DNA from: DASZHA01 sp035938265
Lineage (GTDB): Bacteria; Chloroflexota; Dormibacteria; DASZGP01
Length of the DNA: 61,204 nucleotides
Assembly (NCBI GenBank): GCA_035938265.1
Contig: DASZHA010000040.1
Location: 1-61,204 of the forward strand
Direction: 5' to 3'
A program made the position numbers and the translations under genes. Within the stretch, counting starts at the first letter, position 1; each line of letters opens with the position of its first letter. The notes beneath the pieces were generated by a model. That model did not search any database. It saw only the letters and a list, made by a program, of their open reading frames with translations, and was not told the origin of the DNA. Below, one piece after another: positions 8,200 to 16,776 of the stretch.

Positions 8200-9069
8200 A
8201 TGTCAGTGGTGATCGTCAACCGGGATGCCCGGGAGGCACTGCTTCAATGCCTGGGGTCCATCAAGCGTTTCCCGCCGGCGGTCGCCTGGGAGGCGATCGT
8301 CGTCGACAACAACTCGTCCGACGGCAGCGTGACCGCCACGGCCGGGGACTTCCCGGAGACCAGGGTCATCGCCAATGCCGACAACCGCGGCCTGGCCCGC
8401 GCCAACAACCAGGGGATGGCGGCAGCGCGGGGGGAGGTGGTGTTGATCAGCAACCCGGACGTGGTGTTCACTGCGGGCGCGCTGGACGCCCTCTGGTCGG
8501 CGATGCAGCGGCACCCTCGGGCGGCGTTCATCGTGCCGCGACTGGTTCATCCGGACGGCAGCCTGCAGACCAGCGCCGGGGACCTTCCCCGGCTGCGGGA
8601 AGCCCTCCTCGGTCGCGGTGCCAACCGACAGGCCGCGGCGGCCCGAGCTGATACCGCCGCCGGGTTCTGGTGGGACGGCTGGGCCCACGACGAGGAGCGG
8701 AGAATCGGCCACGGCGCGGAGGCCTGCTACCTCGTCCGGAGGGCGGCGATGGCCGAGATCGGGCCGCAGGACGAGCGGTTCTTCCTGGATTGGGAAGGCG
8801 TCGAATGGAGCGCCCGCGCTCAACGTCACGGCTGGGAGGTGTGGTTCACGCCCACCGCGGAGGTTGTGCACGTTGGCGGCACCAGCATCAAGCAGGCGCA
8901 GCTGCGCTGGGTGGTCTGGTCACACCAGGGCCTCTACCGCTACTTCCGAGCCCAGTCGCCCGCCCTGCTCCGACCCCCCCTGGCGGCTCTCATCTCGCTG
9001 CGTGCCGGGGTGAAAATCGCGTCCCTGGTCGCCGGGCAGCCGTTGTACGACCGGGCCAACCGAGGCTGA
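8200..9069 (+). CDS. Glycosyltransferase family 2 (rhamnosyltransferase-like)
   Basis: A 289-residue GT-A enzyme from ATG 8200, preceded by GAGGGG with a 6-base spacer. GTG 8155 would add 15 unconserved residues. Motifs: MSVVIVNRDA at the first strand, AIVVDNNSSDGS at the UDP-binding strand, NRGLARANNQGM, the DxD-like SNPDVV, and the catalytic-base region FFLDWEGVEWSARAQRHGWE followed by VVHVGGTS. These are typical of WbbL-like and rhamnosyl-type GT2 enzymes. It follows dprE2 by 56 bp and precedes a GT4 gene, so it probably adds a sugar to the same glycan for which the arabinose donor is made. The specific sugar is not deducible. Confidence 0.9.
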   Translation: MSVVIVNRDAREALLQCLGSIKRFPPAVAWEAIVVDNNSSDGSVTATAGDFPETRVIANADNRGLARANNQGMAAARGEVVLISNPDVVFTAGALDALWSAMQRHPRAAFIVPRLVHPDGSLQTSAGDLPRLREALLGRGANRQAAAARADTAAGFWWDGWAHDEERRIGHGAEACYLVRRAAMAEIGPQDERFFLDWEGVEWSARAQRHGWEVWFTPTAEVVHVGGTSIKQAQLRWVVWSHQGLYRYFRAQSPALLRPPLAALISLRAGVKIASLVAGQPLYDRANRG

Positions 9070-9073
9070 GCGC

Positions 9074-10150
9074 TTGAGGCTGGCGCTGGAAGCCAGGACG
9101 CTGGGCATGGCCGGGATCGGTCGCTTCACCGAGGGCCTCTGGGGTGGGTTGGTGGAGACCGGGCTCGACGTGGTTGGGCTCACCGGGACCGGGAGCGATG
9201 ACTGGCGACGGGTCGAGGGCGGGTTCCCGGGGTCGGTGGTGCCGGTCAACGCCCGGCTCTTTGGGGTCGCCGAGCAGGTGGCGGTTCCCCGCGCCATCCG
9301 CCGGGCCGCCGCGGACATCTACCACTCCACCCACCTCACGGTCCCCTACCTCGATCGCCACCCCGTGGTTCTGACCGTCCACGACCTGTTCCCTGTGAAG
9401 TGGCCGCGCCACGCTCGGTCGCGCGCGGCCGCCCTTTACTACCGGGCGATGTTCCCCGCCGCCATGAGACGGGCGGCGGCCGTCGTCGCCGTGTCCCCTT
9501 ACACCGCCCGCATGATCCAGGAGGTCCTGCCCATCTCAGAGGCCAAGCTCCACGTGGTCGGGCACGCGGTCGACCACCGTCGATGGAGCCCGGCGACCCA
9601 GGAGGAGGTCGCGCCCGCACTCGCGGAGCTGGGCCTGACCGAGCCCTACCTGCTCTACTCAGGCACCGCCAAATGGCACAAGAACCTGGTCACCTTAATT
9701 GACGCCTACGGGCCGGATCTCCCCCCCTTGGTGCTGGCCGGCCCCACCCTTGAGGAGCTGCGGCAGGCCGCGCCGAAGAGCGCCTCCATGCCGAACGTCA
9801 TCCCCATCGGCAGGGTCGACGACGGCCCCCTCCGGCTCCTCTACGCCGGCGCCGAGGCGTTGGTCCTGCCATCGCTCCACGAGTCGTATGCCTTCAGCGC
9901 GGTGGAGGCCATGGCCTGCCGAACCGCGGTGGTCTGCAGCTCAGGAGGCTGCCTGCCGGAAACCGTGGGCGGCGCCGGGCTGATGCTGCCGGCAGAGGAC
10001 GTAGGTGCCTGGCGTGAAGGTTTGCGACGGATCGTCAGCGATGACGCCCTGAGGGCGTCGCTGGCGGAGGCCGGCCGCGAACGGGTCGCCGCTCGAACCT
10101 GGCGGCATGTCGCAGAGGAATACCGCCTGGTTTACCGCCTGCTGGACTGA
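9074..10150 (+). CDS. Glycosyltransferase family 4
   Basis: A 358-residue GT-B enzyme with a TTG start 4 bp after the GT2 stop. Visible features: LALEARTLGMAGIGRF (acceptor-domain loop), DIYHSTHLTVPYLDRHP, VVLTVHDLFPVKWPRHARS, PYLLYSGTAKWHKNLVTLID at the start of the donor domain, and E-x7-E as ESYAFSAVE (residues 270-278). It is the last gene of the dprE1-dprE2-GT2-GT4 operon and converges on the BY-kinase gene. It most resembles mannosyl-type GT4 enzymes, but acceptor and donor are unknown. Confidence 0.9.
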   Translation: MRLALEARTLGMAGIGRFTEGLWGGLVETGLDVVGLTGTGSDDWRRVEGGFPGSVVPVNARLFGVAEQVAVPRAIRRAAADIYHSTHLTVPYLDRHPVVLTVHDLFPVKWPRHARSRAAALYYRAMFPAAMRRAAAVVAVSPYTARMIQEVLPISEAKLHVVGHAVDHRRWSPATQEEVAPALAELGLTEPYLLYSGTAKWHKNLVTLIDAYGPDLPPLVLAGPTLEELRQAAPKSASMPNVIPIGRVDDGPLRLLYAGAEALVLPSLHESYAFSAVEAMACRTAVVCSSGGCLPETVGGAGLMLPAEDVGAWREGLRRIVSDDALRASLAEAGRERVAARTWRHVAEEYRLVYRLLD

Positions 10151-10188
10151 GGCCGGGACAGTATCCGGTGCCCCGGAGGATCAGCGGC

Positions 10189-11685
10189 TCAGCCGGGCGC
10201 CTCCGGTGAATTCTCAGCTCGGGGTGGGGGGGGACCCTCTACCGCGGTCTTCCAGCCTCGCCGCGGCGGCTTCTCGGTTGGCTCGGTTCCGTAGTAGTAA
10301 TAGAAGTACGAGTCTGCCCGGTTGGCCTTGTTGAGCACGACGCCAAGGATGTTGGCGCCAACCGCCTCCAGGGTGGCCAGCGCCCTCTCGATCTTCGGAA
10401 TCGGAGTGCCGCCCTGCTCGATCACCAAGATCACCCCGTCGACCAGCGCGCCCAGCACCGTGGCATCGGTCACCGCCCCAACCGGCGGCGAGTCCACGAT
10501 CACGTAGTCGGCCACCGCCGCAAGGCCGTCCAGGGCACGCTTCATCAGCTCCGAGCCGACCAGCTCCGCGGGGTTGGGCGGCCGGGTACCGCTGGTGAGC
10601 AGCATCAGGTTGGGGGCAACCTGGTGTGCGAAGTTATCCAGGTCCTTGTCACCGTGGAGCAGAAAGTCCCCCAGGCCGGGTCGGTCGGGCCGCTCGAGGA
10701 CGCGGTGCATGGCGGGTCTGCGGAAGTCGGCGTCGACCAGGATCACCTTGCTCCCGCCCTGCGCCAGGACCAGGGCGAGGTTGGTGGCGGTCGTGGTCTT
10801 GCCCTCGTTGGGGGCGGTTGAGGTGACCAACAGCGTCTTCAGGTCCGTGTCGAGGGTGCTGAAGAGGACGCCGGTGCGCAGGGCGCGGTACTGCTCCGAG
10901 AGGGCGTCCTGGAGGTGGTTGCTGGCCACGGTCTCGACGGCGTCGGCCTGACCCTTCGCCGCTGGACGGCGGGCTACGCTGACAAGCACCGGGAGGTCGA
11001 GGCGGGTTCGCACGGTGACTTCGTCCTTGATCGTGTTGTCAAGGCGTTCGAGGACAAATGCGACCACCACGGCGGCGACCAGACCAGCGCCCAGCGCGAT
11101 CAGCACGTTACGCACGATGTCTGGCTTGACCGGCGCGAGGGGCGCGTCCGCGGGCACCTCCCACGCCACCAACGAGTCGAGGTGGCTCTGCTGGCTGACT
11201 CCAACGTTCTGCTGCAGCTGGTCGAGGGCGGCATTGAAGGCCGGAATCACCTGTTTACCGATCGCCAGGGCGACCCCGGGGTCTCGGTCAGACGCCGCAA
11301 TCGCGATCAAGGTGGTGTTGGGTTGCCGGATGGCGAAGAGCTCACCGGTAAGCTCGCCCGGGGTGCGAGGGATACCCGACGCCGCCAGTCGCTCGCGGAC
11401 CGGGGCCGTGTTCACGAGGGCGATATACGTCTGTACCAGGTTGTCGATGCCAGGAAGCTGGTTGGGATCAACCGGGGTGGTTCCCCCGCTGGGGGGAATG
11501 ACCTGCTTGGGACTGACGAGGGCGACGGCGGTGACCTGGTACGTCTTGGGCAGTTGGAGGCTGACCAACAGCGAGGTCACACTGCAGATGGCCGTGATCG
11601 CCAGCAGCAGCCAGCGCCAGCGCCACAGGGTACGCGGGTACTGGGTCAGCGGGGACGGCGTGCTCGGCGACCGATTGCTACTCAA
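10189..11685 (-). CDS. Wzz-BY-kinase fusion (polysaccharide chain-length regulator and tyrosine kinase)
   Basis: A 498-residue protein with a Wzz domain between two transmembrane helices (about 25-43 and 192-212) fused to a cytoplasmic bacterial tyrosine kinase. Kinase motifs: Walker A in TSTAPNEGKTTTATNLA (291-300), Walker A' VILVDADFRRP (314-324) and Walker B YVIVDSPPVGA (394-404). The autophosphorylated tyrosine cluster is SYFYYYYGTEPTE (Y460, Y462-465). Fused BY-kinases control length and export of capsule or exopolysaccharide by cycles of oligomerisation and phosphorylation. Position at the junction of the glycan operons supports that role. It converges on the GT4 gene and diverges from the DUF4012 gene across a 191 bp gap. 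Confidence 0.93.
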   Translation of the reverse strand: MSSNRSPSTPSPLTQYPRTLWRWRWLLLAITAICSVTSLLVSLQLPKTYQVTAVALVSPKQVIPPSGGTTPVDPNQLPGIDNLVQTYIALVNTAPVRERLAASGIPRTPGELTGELFAIRQPNTTLIAIAASDRDPGVALAIGKQVIPAFNAALDQLQQNVGVSQQSHLDSLVAWEVPADAPLAPVKPDIVRNVLIALGAGLVAAVVVAFVLERLDNTIKDEVTVRTRLDLPVLVSVARRPAAKGQADAVETVASNHLQDALSEQYRALRTGVLFSTLDTDLKTLLVTSTAPNEGKTTTATNLALVLAQGGSKVILVDADFRRPAMHRVLERPDRPGLGDFLLHGDKDLDNFAHQVAPNLMLLTSGTRPPNPAELVGSELMKRALDGLAAVADYVIVDSPPVGAVTDATVLGALVDGVILVIEQGGTPIPKIERALATLEAVGANILGVVLNKANRADSYFYYYYGTEPTEKPPRRGWKTAVEGPPPPRAENSPEAPG

Positions 11686-11876
11686 GGTCCAACCGTTACG
11701 GATACGTCCAGGCCATCTCGTGGTATCGCATCGACACCGGTCCGCGCATGGCCCGCCATTGCTGCAGACTCAACTCGCTCGTGCTTGATCTGACTACCGT
11801 ACTGGCCAACACGGGTCATAGTCAACGCAAGTTCAAATTGCTAGTGCGGGCTCCGTTTCCAGCCTAAACTTATCGC
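11686..11876. promoter_or_regulatory. Divergent intergenic region between BY-kinase and DUF4012 genes
   Basis: This 191 bp spacer separates two divergent genes, so it should hold both promoters. The part nearest the DUF4012 gene is visibly AT-richer than the surrounding coding sequence (for example CAAGTTCAAATTGCTAGTG near 11827). No operator or riboswitch could be recognised, and promoter hexamers cannot be assigned with confidence. Confidence 0.35.
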
Positions 11877-13856
11877 GTGCCCTCGGTAGCGGTGATCCTG
11901 ACTGCGCTGGGTGGTGCCGTCGTGATCGCTGTCGTGCTCTTCGCCGAGCTCAGACGCACCGGTATCTGGGCCAACATCACCCACTCCCAGGACCTGCCGG
12001 ATCCGACACGGCGGCGGGTGGTCAATCACCGGCGGCGGCGTGTCAGGTGGGCGGTGACGATTCCTGCCGGGCTGGTCGGGGCGGCGCTCTTGTTCGAGGT
12101 CGTGACCGCGGTTGCCGGCGCCTTCCAGGTCGTCGAGGCCAGCGCCCGGCTGCAGGACGCCGTGGCGGCCCTGGGCACCAACCCCGACCAGTGGACGTCC
12201 GATCGGATAACCTCCGCCGCGGCCTTGCAACAGGAGGCCGGCAACTCGGCCGCGCAGGGTGACAGTGGGCTCCGCAGCAACCTGCTGGTTGGCGCGGCCG
12301 CCAATGTCCCCCTTCTGAGAGACCAGGTCCGTCCCCTGCTCAGCCTGTCGGGCGCCATCAACGCGGCGGCCCAGTCTGATGCCGACCTCATCCAGATCGC
12401 GCGGGTCGTGGACCAGAGCCGGGGCTCCGCCGATCCCACCGGGATCCGGCTGCTCAAGCTCCTGGGGGACACCCAGTCATCCTGGGTGCACGCGGACAGC
12501 AATCTCGGCCCGGCTCTCGATCGACTGCGGAGAGATGGATCGAGCCCGGCCACCGCCCCGGCGATCACCGCCCTGACCAAGCAGGCAACCGACCTACTCC
12601 AACCGCTGGCAACCGAGGCTCGAATCGGAGTCGCGGCGTCCCAGTTCGGCCCGACGGCGTTAGGCGGCAGCGGCCCTCAGAGTTACCTTGTCCTGCTGCC
12701 CAACCCGTCAGAACAGCGGCCCGCCGGCGGTTTCTCCGGTGCCGTTGGCACGGTGGTCATGGATGCCGGCGCACCGGTCGTCGTCGACGTCAAGAAGCAG
12801 GAGGACTTCAACCCCCAGATCACGAAGCCGGTGGCGGTGCCCACCCCACTCGATCGGTACCTGAAGTTCTACAAGAATTCGCTCGAGCTGGGCGATGCCG
12901 GGTGGGACCCCGACTTTCCCTCCACCGCCGCCGTCAGCGAGCAGCTCTACACCTCAGCCACCAATCGAAGCGTCAGCGGCACGATTTCAGTCGACCCCTA
13001 CGCGCTGTCGGCGCTGCTCGGGGTGACGGGCCCCGTCGATGTTCCGGGGTACGGGAGCTTCGACGACGCCACCCTCTTCCCCAAGCTCAACTACATCGTC
13101 AACGTGAGCACGGCTCCGGGGTCCGGGAAGGGCGCGCTTGGTCCAATCTCGCAGGCCATCCTGCGCAAGATCCTGAGCGAGCCCGCGGGCACCTGGCCCC
13201 GGATCTTCAACGTCCTGCAGCAGCAGGCCGACCAGCGCCACATCCAGGCCCAGTTCCACGACCAGGCCCTCAGCGCCGCGGCGGCGCAGGTCCACTACAA
13301 CGGCGCCGTCCTGGGACAGGACCAGGACTACCTGATGGTTTGCGACGCCAACGTGGGCGCCACCAAGGGCGACTTCTTCGTCAAGAAGTCGATCGACGTC
13401 AGGAGCGAGGTGCCCGGCACCGGCATCGTCCGCCACCAGGTGACGGTGGACTACAAGATGCCGACGGCGCTCGACGCCATTGATCGCGCTCTCAATCCCG
13501 GTGACGGCAGCTACCGAGACTACGTTCGGTTCTACATCCCGGAGACCGCCAACGTCGCGGCACTGACGGAGACCATCGACGGCCAGCCCGCCCACGGGGG
13601 GATCGATGCCCTGACCATGACCCACGGCCGGCAGTCAGTCGGCGCCTACTTCCGGGTCCCCCGCGGCCACCGGGTAAGCCTCACTCTGTCGTATCTGGTA
13701 CCCGTGCAGACGGGCTCCTCCTACTCGTTCCGGCTGCAGAAGCAGGCCGGTGTCGACTCCCTCCCGACGCACGTCGTGGTCAGCTACCCGGGGGGCCAGG
13801 CCAACGAGACGTCCCAGCTGCCGCAGGACATGCTGGTGTCGGTGCAGTGGCCGTAG
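11877..13856 (+). CDS. DUF4012 domain-containing membrane-anchored extracellular protein
   Basis: A 659-residue protein from GTG 11877. Two hydrophobic segments (about 4-23 and 58-80) flank a short basic loop (HRRRRVRWAV), and the long remainder would lie outside the membrane. The C-terminal two-thirds carries the DUF4012 signature: YLVLLPNPSEQRPAGGFSGA, AGWDPDFPSTAAVSEQLY and VDPYALSALLGVTGPVDVPG. The family is common in polysaccharide loci of Actinobacteria and Chloroflexota and has no proven function. The downstream sortase overlaps its 3' end by 10 bp, so the two are probably made together. A role in display or processing of surface polymers is inference from context. Confidence 0.85.
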   Translation: MPSVAVILTALGGAVVIAVVLFAELRRTGIWANITHSQDLPDPTRRRVVNHRRRRVRWAVTIPAGLVGAALLFEVVTAVAGAFQVVEASARLQDAVAALGTNPDQWTSDRITSAAALQQEAGNSAAQGDSGLRSNLLVGAAANVPLLRDQVRPLLSLSGAINAAAQSDADLIQIARVVDQSRGSADPTGIRLLKLLGDTQSSWVHADSNLGPALDRLRRDGSSPATAPAITALTKQATDLLQPLATEARIGVAASQFGPTALGGSGPQSYLVLLPNPSEQRPAGGFSGAVGTVVMDAGAPVVVDVKKQEDFNPQITKPVAVPTPLDRYLKFYKNSLELGDAGWDPDFPSTAAVSEQLYTSATNRSVSGTISVDPYALSALLGVTGPVDVPGYGSFDDATLFPKLNYIVNVSTAPGSGKGALGPISQAILRKILSEPAGTWPRIFNVLQQQADQRHIQAQFHDQALSAAAAQVHYNGAVLGQDQDYLMVCDANVGATKGDFFVKKSIDVRSEVPGTGIVRHQVTVDYKMPTALDAIDRALNPGDGSYRDYVRFYIPETANVAALTETIDGQPAHGGIDALTMTHGRQSVGAYFRVPRGHRVSLTLSYLVPVQTGSSYSFRLQKQAGVDSLPTHVVVSYPGGQANETSQLPQDMLVSVQWP

Positions 13857-14452
13857 CCTCGCATAAGGAACGGCGCCTCGTCACTCGGCGCCGGGTCATT
13901 GTCGCGATTGTCATCCTCATCCTGCTGCTGCTGGCGGGCCTTTTCCTGCTGCTGCCGCCGAAGCCGCCACCGCCGCCCGCCGCCCGGATCATCGACCCCT
14001 CGGCGTTCCCCTCCGACTCCAGCGCGGACGTCGGCATGCGCGTCAAGGAGCAGGAGCTCGGCATCAGCCTGCCGGTTGTGGAGGGTGACGGCTGGACCGT
14101 GCCCCTGTTCAAGGCGGCGCACTACCCCGGCATGAAGCTCCCCGGCCAGGGCGGGCGCTCGATGCTCTACGCCCACGCTCAGAGCGGCATGTTCGGGCCC
14201 CTGCTGGCGCCCGGCGCCAAGGTCGGCCAGCACGTGGAGGTCGATCGACAGGGCCAGCCGGCACTCAAATATTTGGTCAGCCAGGTCTTCCCCAAGTGGG
14301 CGCCCAGTGACCTGCGCTGGGTCCAGCCCGGAGACCACGAGCAGCTGGTGCTGCTGACATGCACCAGCTATAACGCGAACGATCCCCGGGTCATCGTGGT
14401 GGCCGAGCCGGACCGCTCGGCCATGGCGTCAGGCGGCTCGGCGACCCCGTAG
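13847..14452 (+). CDS. Sortase family transpeptidase
   Basis: A 201-residue protein with a basic N-terminus, a single transmembrane helix (about 17-37), a proline-rich stalk, then a sortase domain. The catalytic triad can be read as H110 in LYAHAQSG, C172 in LVLLTCTSY and R181 in NDPRVIVVAEP, giving the TLxTC-like and R spacing of sortases. It would act on the outer membrane face, cleaving a sorting motif and joining the protein to the cell wall. The start is GTG 13847 inside the DUF4012 gene. The 3' end overlaps by 24 bp the convergent gene for a secreted Ig-like protein with a sorting-signal-like C-terminus, a likely substrate. Confidence 0.88.
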   Translation: MAVASHKERRLVTRRRVIVAIVILILLLLAGLFLLLPPKPPPPPAARIIDPSAFPSDSSADVGMRVKEQELGISLPVVEGDGWTVPLFKAAHYPGMKLPGQGGRSMLYAHAQSGMFGPLLAPGAKVGQHVEVDRQGQPALKYLVSQVFPKWAPSDLRWVQPGDHEQLVLLTCTSYNANDPRVIVVAEPDRSAMASGGSATP

Positions 14453-14965
14453 GAAGAGCGTCACCGCGCCTGCCGCTGCCAGGGCCAGGCCCAGGGCGGA
14501 GGCGGCCAGTGGACCGATCGGCTCTGGGTCGGGGGTGGTGGCGGCCGCCGCGGAGGTAAACGGAAGGCAGCCGTTCTCCCGAACCGTGGTTGTCACAACG
14601 ACGCTGACGCTGGCCGCCGATGCCTGGATGGTGTATTGGCAGGGGCAGTTCAAGGGCAGGGTCACCGTGGTCTGGGCCTGGCCGCTGGCGTCGGTGACGG
14701 CCTGCGGCGGGTTGAACACCAGGTGGCAGTTCGCCGGGCCGTCGGTCTGGGTGAAAGCGAACAGGACGCCGCTCACGGGGTTGCCGTTGCAGTCGGTGAC
14801 CGTAACGGTAACGCCCACCGTGGTGCCACCGTTACCGACGGTGGGGTCGGCGGTGATGGTGGCCGTGGGGCAGTTCTGGCCTACGTAGGCAAGCGCCGGC
14901 TGGGGCCCCAGCGCCGGCAGGCACAGCGCCGCAAAAGCGACGATTCCCGCCAGTGATCGTCTCAT
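14429..14965 (-). CDS. Secreted Ig-like surface protein with C-terminal sorting-like signal
   Basis: A 178-residue protein. A Sec signal peptide (basic MRR, hydrophobic core, cleavage near PALA-YVG at about 26) is followed by a beta-rich Ig-like (big-1/invasin type) domain with TVGVTVTVTDCNGNPVSGV. Several cysteines suggest disulphides. The C-terminus has LPFTS (134-138), a Pro/Ala linker, a hydrophobic helix (about 153-172) and a basic tail GRRAA, the layout of sortase substrates. LPFTS departs from LPxTG at the last position. It lies tail to tail with the sortase gene. A cell-wall-anchored or membrane-held surface protein is the best call; the ligand is unknown. Confidence 0.72.
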   Translation of the reverse strand: MRRSLAGIVAFAALCLPALGPQPALAYVGQNCPTATITADPTVGNGGTTVGVTVTVTDCNGNPVSGVLFAFTQTDGPANCHLVFNPPQAVTDASGQAQTTVTLPLNCPCQYTIQASAASVSVVVTTTVRENGCLPFTSAAAATTPDPEPIGPLAASALGLALAAAGAVTLFLRGRRAA

Positions 14966-15134
14966 TTAATTGAACGCCTCTGTGCCGCGAAGTCTATGAC
15001 AATATCAACGTAGCACACCGAGGGCCCTATGCCGATAGGTGTAACCCCCATGTAACACCCCCCCCTCGAATCGGCCTGGGCTCAGACAGCCATGCCCCGA
15101 CCGCCGCGGAGGCGGGCTGCTGTTATGCCGCGTG
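14966..15134. promoter_or_regulatory. Promoter region of the Ig-like gene with a TGTAAC direct repeat
   Basis: The 169 bp gap holds the promoter of the minus-strand Ig-like gene and the 3' end of the glycine cleavage operon. At 15038-15058 it contains GGTGTAACCCCCATGTAACAC, in which TGTAAC is repeated 11 bp apart, about one helical turn. ATGTAACA (15050-15057) is the reverse complement of TGTTACAT, which recurs at 22908, 22941 and 56241. No convincing terminator hairpin with a T-run was found. Confidence 0.35.
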
Positions 15135-16763
15135 TTACGACCGCCAGGTCAGTTTTGGCTGACGGGCCGCCTTCACCTCGTCCAGCCGACCCACCGGGGT
15201 CGTGTGGGGCGCATGCTTGACCATCTCCGGGTCGGTCTGCACCTCCTCCCATATCCGCGCCATCGCGTCGACGAATGCATCGAGGGTCTCCTTCGACTCG
15301 GTCTCCGTGGGCTCCACCATCAGCGCCTCGGGGACCGTCAGGGGGAAGCTGACGGTGGGCGCGTAGAAGCCGTAGTCGAGCAGCCGCTTGGCGATGTCGA
15401 TGTTGTTGACCCCGAGCTGCTTTGCCTTCCTGGTGGTGAGCACGAACTCGTGCAGGCTCGGCTCCGGTGAGGCGACGTCGAAGATCCGTCCCAGCCGCGA
15501 CTTGAGGTAGTTGGCGTTGAGCACCGCGTCCATAGCCACCTGGCGCAGGCCGGCGCCGCCGTAGGCGCGGGCGTAGGCGTAGGCCTTGACCAGGACGGCG
15601 AAGTTGCCGAAGAAGCTCCGCACCTTGCCGATGCTCTGGGGCCGGTGCCAGTCGAGCTCGTAGGTATCGTCATCACGCCTTTCGACGACCGGCACCGGCA
15701 GATATTTGGCCAGCCGCTGCTTGACGCCACAGGGCCCGGCCCCCGGTCCGCCGCCGCCGTGGGGCGTCGAGAAGGTCTTGTGCAGGTTGAGGTGGACGAC
15801 GTCGAAGCCCATGTCGCCAGGCCGGGCCGCCCCCAGCAGGGCGTTGAGATTGGCGCCGTCGTAGTAAAGCAGCGCTCCGGCTTCGTGGGCCATCCTCGCC
15901 AGGGCACTGATGTCGCGCTCGAACAGCCCCAGGGTGTTGGGGTTGGTCAGCATGATCGCCGCCACGTGCGGGCCGAGCTTGGACCGGTAGTCATCGAGGT
16001 CGACGAGGCCCGCGGCGGTCGACTTGACGGTGACCGCCTTGAGCCCAGCCAGGGTGGCCGACGCAGGGTTGGTCCCATGGGCGGAGTCGGGCACCAGCAC
16101 GGTGTCGCGGGTATCACCCTCGCCGTTGTCACGGTGGAAGGCCTGTATTACCCGCAGACCGGTCCACTCGCCGTGGGCGCCGGCGGCCGGCTGCAGGCTG
16201 ATGCGATCCATCCCGGTGATCTCGATCAGCCACTGCTCCAACTCCCAGATCAGGCGGAGCGCGCCCTGCACCGTCTCCTGCGGCTGGTAGGGATGGATCC
16301 CGGCGAAGCCATCCAGGCGGGCGATCACCTCGTTCACCGCGGGGTTGTACTTCATGGTGCAGCTGCCCAGCGGGTACAGGCCCTCCTGCAGCGAGAAGGT
16401 TCGCCGCGCCAGCCGGCCGAAGTGGCGCAGCACCTCGGGCTCGCTGGTGGTGGGCAGGGTGAAGGGCCTGTGGCGGCGGAGGGGGTCCGGGACCAGGTCG
16501 TCGAAGTCGCGCGCCGGCACACCCGCGTCGGGCAGTTGGGGCCCGGCGTGGGGGTTGTGACGCAGCTCGTTGATGAGCGCCTCCATGCCGCGACCTGCCG
16601 GGCTCGCGCCTCCGCGGACCGGCTCTGCGGAGGTGGCCGCGGCGCCACCGGTTGATGCGACCGGGATGGCGTCGGCCGCCGGCGAGCCGGCGGCGACCGA
16701 GGTTGTTCCGTCCTCGGGCGGAGGGCTGGCGGTCGTCGTCGTCGCGCCCGCGTCTTCAGTCAC
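15135..16763 (-). CDS. gcvPB: Glycine dehydrogenase (decarboxylating) subunit 2
   Basis: The conserved protein starts at MEALINELRHNPHAGPQLPD (ATG 16586, 483 residues), the normal length of the beta subunit of two-subunit P-protein. The PLP lysine is in HLNLHKTFSTPHGGGGPG, and LYPLGSCTMKYNPAVNE and DSAHGTNPASA are family signatures. The frame is open back to GTG 16763, near the gcvPA stop, which would add 59 Ala/Thr/Pro-rich residues. That start is given because otherwise 190 bp inside a tight operon would be unused, but ATG 16586 is a real alternative. With GcvPA it decarboxylates glycine and loads aminomethyl onto lipoylated GcvH. Confidence 0.93.
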   Translation of the reverse strand: MTEDAGATTTTASPPPEDGTTSVAAGSPAADAIPVASTGGAAATSAEPVRGGASPAGRGMEALINELRHNPHAGPQLPDAGVPARDFDDLVPDPLRRHRPFTLPTTSEPEVLRHFGRLARRTFSLQEGLYPLGSCTMKYNPAVNEVIARLDGFAGIHPYQPQETVQGALRLIWELEQWLIEITGMDRISLQPAAGAHGEWTGLRVIQAFHRDNGEGDTRDTVLVPDSAHGTNPASATLAGLKAVTVKSTAAGLVDLDDYRSKLGPHVAAIMLTNPNTLGLFERDISALARMAHEAGALLYYDGANLNALLGAARPGDMGFDVVHLNLHKTFSTPHGGGGPGAGPCGVKQRLAKYLPVPVVERRDDDTYELDWHRPQSIGKVRSFFGNFAVLVKAYAYARAYGGAGLRQVAMDAVLNANYLKSRLGRIFDVASPEPSLHEFVLTTRKAKQLGVNNIDIAKRLLDYGFYAPTVSFPLTVPEALMVEPTETESKETLDAFVDAMARIWEEVQTDPEMVKHAPHTTPVGRLDEVKAARQPKLTWRS

Positions 16764-16776
16764 GACACTGGCCGGC

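Noticed and set aside
15101..15125. Terminator hairpin CCGCC-GCGGA-GGCGG before the gcv operon 3' end
   Set aside because: The stem is only five base pairs and there is no T-run in either direction.
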